Assembly (NCBI RefSeq): GCF_035582795.1
Contig: NC_134366.1
Coordinates: forward strand, 1,314,501-1,378,500
DNA length: 64,000 nt
Reading direction: 5' to 3'
Source: Mycteria americana
Taxonomy: Eukaryota > Chordata > Aves > Ciconiiformes > Ciconiidae
The notes beneath the pieces are model-generated. The model was not told where the DNA came from, made no database searches, and saw only the letters and a list, made by a program, of their open reading frames with translations. Below are positions 35,301-47,300 of this stretch, in pieces; within the stretch, counting starts at the first letter, position 1; each line of letters starts with the position of its first letter. Made by a program: the position numbers and the translations under genes.

Positions 35301-38300
35301 CCCGGCACCGCGGGCACCGGGGCGTCCCCCCAACCCCGCGTCAGCCCGGCGGAGCCGAGACCAAGCCGGCTCGCGCCGCGCGTGCCCACCTTCTGCAGCA
35401 GCAGGACGATGATGGGGATGAGCTGCGCCCGCTCCTGCTCGAGGCAGAAGAGGGTGCGGGGCGTGCGGATGAAGACCTTGGTGTGGCCATAAGCCACGTC
35501 GTCCTGGAAGCCGTGCTGCTCCAGGAGGGCTTGCGTGGCCTCCCGGTCGCTGGCCATCAGGTGGTTGGGCCACGTGTACTCGCAGGTCATCTTGTACCTG
35601 GGGGGCAGAGCGGGGTGAGGGGGCACGGGGTGGGGACGGGGGTCCCGGGGGGGCGCGGGCCGTACCGCAGGAGGAAGCGGTGGTAGGGCTGGCGGTAGGC
35701 GAAGCCGGCGCGGCGCACGCGGACGTTCTCCAGCAACCCCAGGTAGGAGACCTGGTGGCGGCAGCGCTCCTCGTCAAAGAGCGTCGGCGACTTCTGGTCG
35801 TTGGGTTTGATGCAGCGCACGTAGTAGGGCTCCTGCGGGGACACGGACGGGGTGGCACCACGGTAGCAGCCGCGAGCGGCACCGAGCCCACGGGTGTCCT
35901 GGGCTGGGGGGCTGCGGGCACGCAAGGTGGGACTGCAGCAGGCGTGGGTGGCATGGGGACAGGAGGCCTCAGTGGCTTGGGGACACGCTTGGCTAGCACT
36001 GGGACATCTTGGCTGGCTTGGGGACACGACAGGTTGGCTCAAGGACATCTTGGCTGGCTGGGGACATGCCAGGATGGCATGGGGACATGCTCAGCTGGCT
36101 TGGGGACATACCAAGATGGGCTGGGGACATGCCAGCTGCCATGGGGACATACCAAGATGGGTTGGGGATGTGCCCAGCTGCCATGGGGACATACCAAGAT
36201 GGGTTGGGGACATGCCAGCTGCCATGGGGACATACCAAGATGGGTTGGGGACGTGCCCGGCTGGCATAGGGACATGTCAAGTTGGTGCACAGACACGCCA
36301 GGCTGGTGCAGGGACGTGCCAGGCTGGCACGGGGACGAGCCCGGCTGTCCCCAGTCCCCTACCTTGGAGGCGAGGTTCTCCACCAGGGCCACGATGGAGT
36401 TCTTGAAGAGCGTGCCAGCGGTCAGCGGGCGCTTGGTGACCTCGGTGATGCTCTGCTCGCCGTCGGGCCACATGGCACGCAGCACGGGGTCCGTGCTGGG
36501 GACGGCATTGGCGTGGGGCCTGGCAGCACCGGGAACCCCTCTCCCGCCCCACGGCTGTGCCACCAGCCCCCCAACTGCGTCCCCTGTGTCCCCAACCTGT
36601 TGTAGAGGAGCCGTTTGAAGTCCTGGAAGAGCGTGTCCTTGTTCTTGTCCAGGAAACCCTCCACCGAGTACCTGAGGGAGGGGGACACCACGTTGGGGGG
36701 CTCCTCCAGCCACCCTGGGGTGTCGGGGGGAGCTTCACCCTGTGGGACCAAGGCATCTGGGCAGCTCTTCCTCCCCGTGGTGGGCCAGAGTGGGCCAGTC
36801 CCATGCAGAGGTGACGTGTGGCCCTGGGGGTGGCCCTGGGGGCACCCATGGAGGCCAGGGGACTGTGGGGTTCAGTGCTCATGGACAGTGAATTCCCCGA
36901 CCCTGTCCCCACTGTCCCCAGGGTATGGCATGGCATGTCCTACACAGCCCGTCCTGCTGCACGTGGCCTCTGGGGACCTCCCAGACCCCATGGACCCCAC
37001 TGGTCCCCCATGGTCCTAAATGGCTCCACACAATCCCCCATGGGTCTTCAAAGCCCCTTGGCCAACCAAGGCCACCCCATAGTCCCCCAGGGGCCCCTAC
37101 GGCTCTCCATGGTCCCAAGTGTCTCCCCCAGTGTCCCCCATGACCTCCCAAGGTCCCTCATGGCCCCCCACAGTTCTCTGTGGCCCCACCACAACCCCAT
37201 GGACACTCATGATGTCCATAGTCCCTGATGGCCACCCACACTGCCGTGGCCCCAACTGACCCCCCGCCAGTCCCCCATGGTTCCTCACGATCCCCACAGC
37301 CTGATGGTCCCCCATGACCCCAAACCACCTCCCTCAGGCCCTCAAATCCCCTCCATGCTCCCACATGGTCCCCCACGGTTCTCCAAGACCCCATGGTCAA
37401 CCACAGACCCCCAAGAGTCCCTATAGCCCCATGGTCCCAAGTGGCCTCCCATGGTCCCCCATGCCGTCCCAAGGTCCCTCATTGACCCAAGGCCATCTGT
37501 GGTCCCCCATGGTCTTCCATGGCCCCCTGTGACCCCATGGCCACTCATGATGTCCATAGTCCCTGATGGCCACCCACACTGCCACGGCCCCAAATGACAC
37601 CCCCTCAAATCCCCCACGGTCCACCATGATCCCCACAGCCCGATGGTCCCCCATGACCCCAAACCCCCTCCCACAGTCCCTCAAACCCGCTCCATGCTCC
37701 CATGTGGCCCCCATGGTTCTTCAAGGTCCCATGGTCAACCACAGCCCCCCTATAGCCCCACGGTCCTAAGTGGCCCCCCATGACCCCCTTGGACTCCCAA
37801 GGTTCCTCATAGTCCCAAGGCCCACCATGGTCCCCTGTGGTTCTCCATGGCCCCCCCACGACCCCACAGCCACTCATGATGTCCGTAGTCCCCAACAGTC
37901 ATCCACACTCCCACGGCCCCAGCTGACAACCTCCAGTGCCCCACAGTTCCCATGATCTCTGCAGCCTGATGGTCCCCCATGACTCCAAACCACGTCCCAC
38001 AGGCCCTCAAGACCCCCACAGTCCCATGTACCCCTCCACGTTCCCACACGGTCCTCCATGATTCTCCAAGGCCTCATGGTCAACCATAGACCCCCAAGAG
38101 CCCCTATAGCATCACAGTCCCATGAGGTTCCCCATGGTCCTCCACGCCCTCCCAAAGTCGTCCATGGTTCCCCAGAGCCCCATGGCCACCCAACAACACC
38201 CATAGCCCACCATGGCCCCCCCACATCCCCCCCAACGCCCCCCTCACGTGACATCTCCAGCATAGTGCTTGATGCGGAAGTCCCGGTTGAACTCCATGGT

Positions 38301-41300
38301 CTTGTCTGTGGGGCAGAGCTGGAGAGCGGGGAGGCGTCAGCCCCCTGCCCGTGGACCCCCCCCCGCTCCCCCCCGACCCCCCCAGAAGCACCTTGCGGCT
38401 GGTGTAGTGGGGGTGGCGGCCGAGGCGGGCGTCCATGGAGGCGAGGAAGAGGGAGTCGGTGACGGTCCCCACGGCCAGGCAGGCCTCGTCCAGCAGCGCC
38501 AGGATGCCGCGGTGCGGCTGTTCCACCAGCTCCACGATGGGCTCGTTGCTGAAGTACTCGATCTGGGGGGGCAGAGGGGTGGGCACCCCAAATTGCCCCC
38601 CTGGGTGCCCTGATTCGCCCCCATGCACCCCAAATCTGGCCCTGCCAGGCGATGTCCCCCCATATCTTCCCCCTCAGGTCCCCCCAAGCCGCTCACCCTC
38701 CGCCAGGTGATGCCCCCCCCTGTGTCCCCCTGTCCCCCAGGCTCTGCCAAGTGATGCCCCCGTGCCCCGCCATGTCCCCCCGAGCCCCCTCATGCTCTAC
38801 AAAGCGATGTCCCCATGTCCCCCCCGTGACACCCATGTCCCCTCATGTCTCCCGTGTCACCCCTGTCCCCTCACGCTCTGCCAGGTGACACCCCCCCCAT
38901 GTCCCCATGCCCCTCACGCTCTGCCAGGCGATGCCCCCCATGTGTCCCCATGCCCCCCATGTCCTCCCATGCCACCCCATGTCCCTCACGCTCTGCCAGG
39001 TGATGCCCCCCATGTCCCCCCACGTCCCCATGTCCCTCACGCTCTGCCAGGCGATGCCCCCCGTCCCCCCCCACGTCCCCATGTCCCTCACGCTCTGCCA
39101 GGCGATGCCCCCCGTGTCCCCCCACGTCCCCATGTCCCTCACGCTCTGCCAGGCGATGCCCCCCGTGTCCCCCCACGTCCCCATGTCCCTCACGCTCTGC
39201 CAGGCGATGCCCCCCGTGTCCCCCCCCGTCCCCATGTCCCTCACGCTCTGCCAGGTGATGCCCCCCATGTGTCCCCACGTCCCCATGTCCCTCACGCTCT
39301 GCCAGGCGATGCCCCCCGTGTCCCCCCACGTCCCCATGTCCCTCACGCTCTGCCAGGTGATGTCCCCCGTGTCCCCCCACGTCCCCATGTCCCTCACGCT
39401 CTGCCAGGTGATGCCCCCCGTGTCCCCCCACGTCCCCATGTCCCTCACGCTCTGCCAGGCGATGCCCCCCGTGTCCCCCCACGTCCCCATGTCCCTCACG
39501 CTCTGCCAGGCGATGCCCCCCGTGTCCCCCCACGTCCCCATGTCCCTCACGCTCTGCCAGGCGATGCCCCCCGTGTCCCCCCACGTCCCCATGTCCCTCA
39601 CGCTCTGCCAGGCGATGTCCCCCGTGTCCCCCCACGTCCCCATGTCCCTCACGCTCTGCCAGGCGATGTCCCCCGTGTCCCCCCACGTCCCCATGTCCCT
39701 CACGCTCTGCCAGGTGATGCCCCCCGTGTCCCCCCACGTCCCCATGTCCCTCACGCTCTGCCAGGCGATGCCCCCCGTGTCCCCCCCCGTCCCCATGTCC
39801 CTCACGCTCTGCCAGGTGATGCCCCCCATGTGTCCCCACGTCCCCATGTCCCTCACGCTCTGCCAGGCGATGCCCCCCGTGTCCCCCCACGTCCCCATGT
39901 CCCTCACGCTCTGCCAGGTGATGTCCCCCGTGTCCCCCCACGTCCCCATGTCCCTCACGCTCTGCCAGGCGATGCCCCCCGTGTCCCCCCACGTCCCCAT
40001 GTCCCTCACGCTCTGCCAGGCGATGCCCCCCGTGTCCCCCCACGTCCCCATGTCCCTCACGCTCTGCCAGGCGATGCCCCCCGTGTCCCCCCACGTCCCC
40101 ATGTCCCTCACGCTCTGCCAGGCGATGCCCCCCGTGTCCCCCCACGTCCCCATGTCCCTCACGCTCTGCCAGGCGATGCCCCCCGTGTCCCCCCACGTCC
40201 CCATGTCCCTCACGCTCTGCCAGGCGATGTCCCCCGTGTCCCCCCACGTCCCCATGTCCCTCACGCTCTGCCAGGCGATGTCCCCCGTGTCCCCCCACGT
40301 CCCCATGTCCCTCACGCTCTGCCAGGTGATGCCCCCCGTGTCCCCCCACGTCCCCATGTCCCTCACGCTCTGCCAGGCGATGCCCCCCGTGTCCCCCCAC
40401 GTCCCCATGTCCCTCACGCTCTGCCAGGTGATGCCCTCCCGCTGGTACTCGGCCTGCTCCTGCCGCAGGATCAGCTCGATGAAGAGCTGCTGCAGCTTCT
40501 CGTTGCAGTAGTTGATGCAGAACTGCTCGAAGCTGCGGGCACAGGGTCAGGACGGCCACCGCCACCCAGTCCCGCGCCACGTCCCCTGCGCACCCTGTCC
40601 TGCCGTGTGGCCCCCTGAGCCACGTGGCCCTGCTGGGGACCTCCTGGTCCTGTCCCTCCTGGTCCTGTCCCTCCATGGGTCCCCTGTGGTCCTATCCCTG
40701 CTGGGTCCCATCCCCACCACATGTCCCTCCTGGGTCCTGTCCCCTCCACGTGTCCCTCCTGGGTCCTGTCCCCTCCACACGTCCCTTGGACATTCTCCCT
40801 CCCAAGCCCTGTCCCCTCCACGTGTCCCTCCTGGGTCCCATCCCCTCCGTGTCCCTCCTGGGTCCCGTCACCTCCCTGTGTCCCTCCCAGGTCCTGTCCC
40901 CTCCATGTGTCCCTCCCGAGTGTCCCCCCTGTCCCCTCCACACATCCTTCCCATCCCTAATCCCCCCACCACGTCCCTCCCAGGTCCTGTCCCTCCACGT
41001 GTCCCCACATCCGTCCCCCCCGACCAGGCCAGGTCACCTGTTGGTGTCGAAGATCTCGAAGCCGTAGATGTCGAGGACGCCGATGACGGTGCTCTTGCCG
41101 TGCAGGCGGGCGTCGTAGCCGCGGGCGGTGATGACGGTGTTGATGCGCCCCACGATCCAGCAGAAGAGCCGCTCGTAGATGGCCTGGGGACAGGGACAGC
41201 GTGGTGGGCACCCAAGGGTGCCGGGGGGGGACACACCCGTCACCCCATCTCCCCTCCCTACCTTGGCACAGGCGTCCCGGGCGTAGGCGGCCTCCTTGGG

Positions 41301-44300
41301 GCTGTGGCCCTTCTCGATCAGCTCCCCGCCACCGGCCGCCACGGTGCGGGTCAGGAGTGCCCGGCGCAGGCTGTCGGGCGCCGTGGCCGTCAGCTCGGCC
41401 AGCGCCGCGAGCTGTGCCGCGTCCTCCACCGCCGCCGTCTCGCCCTCCGCCACGAACCTGACGTTGCCCTGGGGCGGCCCCGCCGCGCCACGTTGGTGGA
41501 TGAATGCGGGGGGACACCCGGGAGCCCCCCGGAGAGGGGCTGGGGCATCCCAGCACTGGCCCCTCCCGCACCACAGGCCGGGCTGGGCCGTACAGGGCTG
41601 TACTGGTTTGTATTGGGCTGGGCTGGGCTGTACTAGTTTGTATTGGGCTGTGCTGGGCCGTACAGGGCTGTACTGGTTTGTATTGGGCTGTGCTGGGCTG
41701 TACTAGTTTGTATTGGGCTGGGCTGGGCCATACAGGGCTGTACTGGTTTGTATTGGGCTGTGCTGGGCCATACAGGGCTGTACCAGTTTGTATTGGGCTG
41801 GGCTGGGCCATACAGGGCTGTACCGGTTTGTATTGGGCTGTGCTGGGCCGTACAGGGCTGTACTGGTTTGTATTGGGCTGTGCTGGGCTGTACTGGTTTG
41901 TATTGGGCTGGGCTGGGCCATACAGGGCTGTACTGGTTTGTATTGGGCTGGGCTGGGCCATACAGGGCTGTACTGGTTTGTATTGGGCTGTGCTGGGCCA
42001 TACAGGGCTGTACCGGTTTGTATTGGGCTGTGCTGGGCCGTACAGGGCTGTACTGGTTTGTATTGGGCTGTGCTGGGCTGTACTGGTTTGTATTGGGCTG
42101 TGCTGGGCCGTACAGGGCTGTACTGGTTTGTACCGGGCTGTGCTGGGCTGTACTAGTTTGTATTGGGCTGTGCTGGGCCGTACAGGGCTGTACTGGTTTG
42201 TATTGGGCTGTGCTGGGCCATATAGGGCTGTACCGGTTTGTATTGGGCTGTGCTGGGCCGTACAGGGCTGTACTGGTTTGTATTGGGCTGTGCTGGGCTG
42301 TACTGGTTTGTATTGGGCTGGGCTGGGCCATACAGGGCTGTACTGGTTTGTATTGGGCTGTGCTGGGCCGTACAGGGCTGTACTGGTTTGTATTGGGCTG
42401 TGCTGGGCTGTACTAGTTTGTATTGGGCTGGGCTGGGCCATACAGGGCTGTACTGGTTTGTATTGGGCTGTGCTGGGCCGTACAGGGCTGTACTGGTTTG
42501 TATTGGGCTGTGCTGGGCCGTACAGGGCTGTACTGGTTTGTATTGGGCTGTGCTGGGCTGTACTGGTTTGTATTGGGCTGGGCTGGGCCGTACAGGGCTG
42601 TACTGGTTTGTATTGGGCTGTGCTGGGCTGTAGTGGTTTGTATTGGGCTGGGCTGGGCCATACAGGGCTGTACCGGTTTGTATTGGGCTGTGCTGGGCCG
42701 TACAGGGCTGTACTGGTTTGTATTGGGCTGTGCTGGGCTGTACTGGTTTGTATTGGGCTGGGCTGGGCCATACAGGGCTGTACTAGTTTGTATTGGGCTG
42801 GGCTGGGCCGTACAGGGCTGTACTGGTTTGTATTGGGCTGTGCTGGGCCATACAGGGCTGTACCGGTTTGTATTGGGCTGTGCTGGGCCGTACAGGGCTG
42901 TACTGGTTTGTATTGGGCTGTGCTGGGCTGTACAGGGCTGTACTGGTTTGTATTGGGCTGGGCTGGGCCATATAGGGCTGTACCGGTTTGTATTGGGCTG
43001 TGCTGGGCCGTACAGGGCTGTACTGGTTTGTATTGGGCTGTGCTGGGCTGTACTGGTTTGTATTGGGCTGGGCTGGGCCATACAGGGCTGTACTAGTTTG
43101 TATTGGGCTGGGCTGGGCCGTACAGGGCTGTACTGGTTTGTATTGGGCTGTGCTGGGCTGTACTGGTTTGTATTGGGCTGGGCTGGGCCATACAGGGCTG
43201 TACCGGTTTGTATTGGGCTGTGCTGGGCCGTACAGGGCTGTACTGGTTTGTATTGGGCTGGGCTGGGCCGTACAGGGCTGTACTGGTTTGTACCGGGCTG
43301 GGCTGGGCTGTACAGGGCTGTACTGGTTTGTATTGGGCTGGGCTGGGCCATACAGGGCTGTACTGGTTTGTACAGGGCTGTGCTAGGTTGCATTAGGCTA
43401 TACTGGTTTGTATTGGGTTGTACTGGGCTGTTCTAGGCTGTGCTGCTTTGCATTGGGCCATACTGGTTTGCATTGGGCCATACTGGTTTGCACTGGGCCA
43501 TGCTGGTTATGCTGGTTTGTGTTGGGCTGTACTGGTTTGCACTGAGCTGCACTAGTTTCTGTGGGACTGCACTGGTTTGAACTGGGCTTTACTTGTTTGT
43601 ACTGGTCTGCACTGGGTAGCATGGGGCCACTCTTATTTGCATGGGGCTGTACTGGTTTGCCCAGGGCCATACTGGTCTGCCTGGGGCCGCACTGGTGCAC
43701 AGCGGCCTTACTGGTGGTGGTGGGGGGGGCCACAGTGGTGTGTGGTAGGGGCATACTGGTCTGCCTGGGGCTGTACTGGTGTTACTGGCAGGGATCATAC
43801 TGGTGTTGGGGGGCCATACTGGTGCATGGGGACCCTACTGGTCTGCCTGGGGCTGTACTGGTGTGCAGAGACAATAGTGATATGGGGGGGCCATACTGGT
43901 TTGCCCAGGACCATACTGGTGTGCAGAGGCCATACTGGTGTAGGGGGGCCCATACTGGTCTGCCTGGGGCCATACTGGTGTGAGGGGGCTGTACTGGTGG
44001 TGGTGGGGGCCATACTGGTGTGGGGGGCTGCACTGGTCTGCCTGGGGCTATACTGGTGCTCAGGGGCCATACTGGTGTGGAGACAGCTGTACTAGTGGTG
44101 GGCGGAGGGTACTGGTGTGAGGGGACTGTACTGGTGGGGGGAGGCTGTACTGGTTTGCCCAGAACCATACTGGTGAGGGAAGAGCATACTGGTCTGCCTA
44201 GGGCCATACTGGTGTGTGGGGCCGTACTGGCGTGTGGGGCCGTACTGGCGTGTGGGGGGCTGTACTGGTGCATGGGGGGGCCATACTGGTGCGTGGGGGG

Positions 44301-47300
44301 GGCTGTACTGGAGCATGGGGGGGGCTGTACTGGTGTGTAGGGGGGCCCATACTGGTGCGTAGGGGGGGCCATACTGGTGCGCGGGGGCCCACACTGGTGC
44401 GTGGGGGGGCCCATACTGGTGCGTGGGGGGGCCATACTGGCACGTAGGGGCCCATACTGGCGCATAGGGGGCCATACTGGTGTGTAGGGGGGGCCCATAC
44501 TGGTGCGTAGGGGGGCCATACTGGCGCGTAGGGGCCCATACTGGTGTGCGGGAGCCCATACTGGCGCATAGGGGGCCATACTGGCGCATAGGGGGGCCCA
44601 TACTGGCGCGTAGGGGGCTATACTGGTGTGTAGGGGCCCATACTGGCGCGTAGGGGCCCATACTGGTGCGCGGGGGGCCATACTGGTGCGCGGGGGCCGC
44701 GGGGCGGGGCTCTCACCAGGTGCAGGATGGCGGCCAGGATGCGGCGCACGGAGCCCGTCTCCCCCGGGGAGAAGCCGATGACGGCCATGGCCTCCTCCAC
44801 CGCCCGGTACCCGGCGGCGTCGTCCCCGCAGGCCTGGGGCGGGGGGGGGGGGGGGGATGGGCGTGAGGGGCCGGGACCCCCCCGCCCCCCACCCCTCCCC
44901 CCCCCCCCATCCCCCCCCACTCACGCTGCCCTGGGTGCCCTCCCGGGTGTAGCGGTAGGCGCCGGGGTCCCGGCAGAGGCGCAGGGAGGCCAGCAGCGCC
45001 GCCGGGGCTCCCAGCAGCAGCTGCGGGGCAGGGGGGCAGCACCGGGGGGGGGGGGGGGGGTACCCCCGGCCCCCCTGGTGCCGTTCGGGTCCCCCCGCCC
45101 TGGCCCGGCCCAGCCCTGTGCCCTCCATCGCCATCCCGGCCGCCCCACCCCACCCCCCAGATCCCATCCGCCCCATAGATGTCACCCCACGGGTGAGATT
45201 CCCCACACGTAGATCCCATCCATCCCACCCCACGGGTCCCGTCCCATCCCCCCCATCCATCCCCACCCCATCCTTCTCATCCCGTCCATCCCATCCCCAC
45301 CCCACAGATCCCACCCCACAGATCCCATCCCTCCCATCCCCATCCCACCCCACAGATCCCATCCTACCCCACAGATCCCATCTGTTCCATCCCAACCTTC
45401 TCACCCCACCCATCCCATCCCCATCTCACCCATCCCATCCCAACCTTCTCACCCCATCCCCATCTCACCCCATAGATCCCATCCATCCCACCCCACAGAT
45501 CCTACCCCACAGATCCCATCCATCCCACCCCACAGATCCCATCCATCCCACCCCACAGATCCTACCCCATAGATCCCATCCATCCCACCCCACAGATCGT
45601 ACCCCATAGATCCCATCCATCCCACCCCATAGATCCTACCCCACAGATCCCATCCATCCCACCCCACAGATCCTACCCCATAGATCCCATCCATCCCACC
45701 CCACAGATCCTACCCCACAGACCCCATCCATCCCACCCCACAGATCCTACCCCACAGACCCCATCCATCCCACCCCACAGATCCTACCCCACAGATCCCA
45801 TCCATCCCACCCCACAGATCCTACCCCATAGATCCCATCCATCCCACCCCACAGATCCTACCCCACAGATCCCATCCATCCCACCCCACAGATTGTACCC
45901 CATAGATCCCATCCATCCCACCCCACAGATCCTACCCCACAGATCCCATCCACCCCACCCCACAGATCCTACCCCACAGATCCCATCCACCCCACCCCAC
46001 AGATCCTACCCCACAGATCCCATCCATCCCACCCCATCCCCTGGCTCACCTGGTAGAAGGCGTGGAAGTTCCTCTCTCCCGGCTGCTGCTGGAGGACTCG
46101 GGACTGGGAGAGGGAGCAGGGGCTGGGTGCCAGGCGGTGCCCCCGTGGGACCAGCGCCCACCCGGCCGCGCCCACCCGCGGCACCACCCGCGGCACCACC
46201 CGCACCTTCTCCAGGAGGTAGTTGTGGATGTGGCCGCCGGTGGGGTCACCCTTGAAGTCGAAGTTGATGTCCATGTACTTGCCGAAGCGGCTGGAGTTGT
46301 CGTTGCGGTTGGTCTTGGCGTTGCCGAAGGCCTCCAGGACGCAGTTGGACTTCAGCAGCACGTTCTTCACCCTGGGTGGTGTGGCACGGCACGGTACGGC
46401 ACGGCACGGCACGGTACGGCATGGCACGGCACGGCACGGCACAACCCGGCACAGCACCGGCACGCACAGAATGGCGCTGTGTCCATCACTGGTGGACACA
46501 GGACACGGCACCCCTGGGCCCCCCACACCACCCGTATGGCCATGGGGCACCCCAGGGACCCCCACACCATCCCTATGAATGTGGGGCACCCCAGGGCCTC
46601 CTCAAAGGCATGGGGTACCCCTGGTCCCCCCACACCACCCCACAGGTGTGGGGCACCCCAGGACCCACAGGACCACCCCACAGGCCCATGGGACACCCCT
46701 GGTCCCCCCACACCAACCCTACGGACATGGGGCACCCCTCGTCGCCCCACACCAACCCTATGGACGTGGGGCACCCCAGGACCTCCTCAAAGGTATGGGG
46801 CAGCCCTTGTCCCCCCACACCACCCCACAGGTGTGGGGCACCCCAGGACCCACAGGACCACCCCACAGGCCCACGGGACACCCCTGGTCCCCCCACACCA
46901 ACCCTACGGACATGGGGCACCCCTCGTCGCCCCACAGCAACACTATGGGCATGGGACACCCTGGTTCCCCCACACCACCCCACAGGTATGGGGCACCCCA
47001 GGACCCTCCAGGACCACCCCACAGGCATGGGGCACCCCTGGTCACCCCACACCAACCCTATGGGCATGGGGCACCCCTGGTTGCCCCACACCTTCTCTAT
47101 GGGTATGGGGCCTCCCAGGACCACCCCACAGGCATGGGGCACCCCTGGTTGCTCCACACCATCCCTCCGGCCATGGGGCACACCAGGGCCCCCCAGAACC
47201 ACCCCACAGGCATGGGGCACCCCAGTTGTCCCACACCTTCTCTATGGGTATGGGGCCTCCCAGGACCACCCCACAGGTGTGGGGCACCCCTCGTCCCCCC

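Noticed and set aside
38762-40618. Very long frames on both strands across the MYO1G intron 10 array
   Set aside because: A 51-bp unit without stops stays open in several phases, so openness is not evidence of coding. Only the frame continuous with exon 10 is discussed, as a splicing question.
41504-43436. 530- and 604-codon hydrophobic frames in MYO1G intron 7
   Set aside because: Pure minisatellite translation; no start context, no unique sequence.
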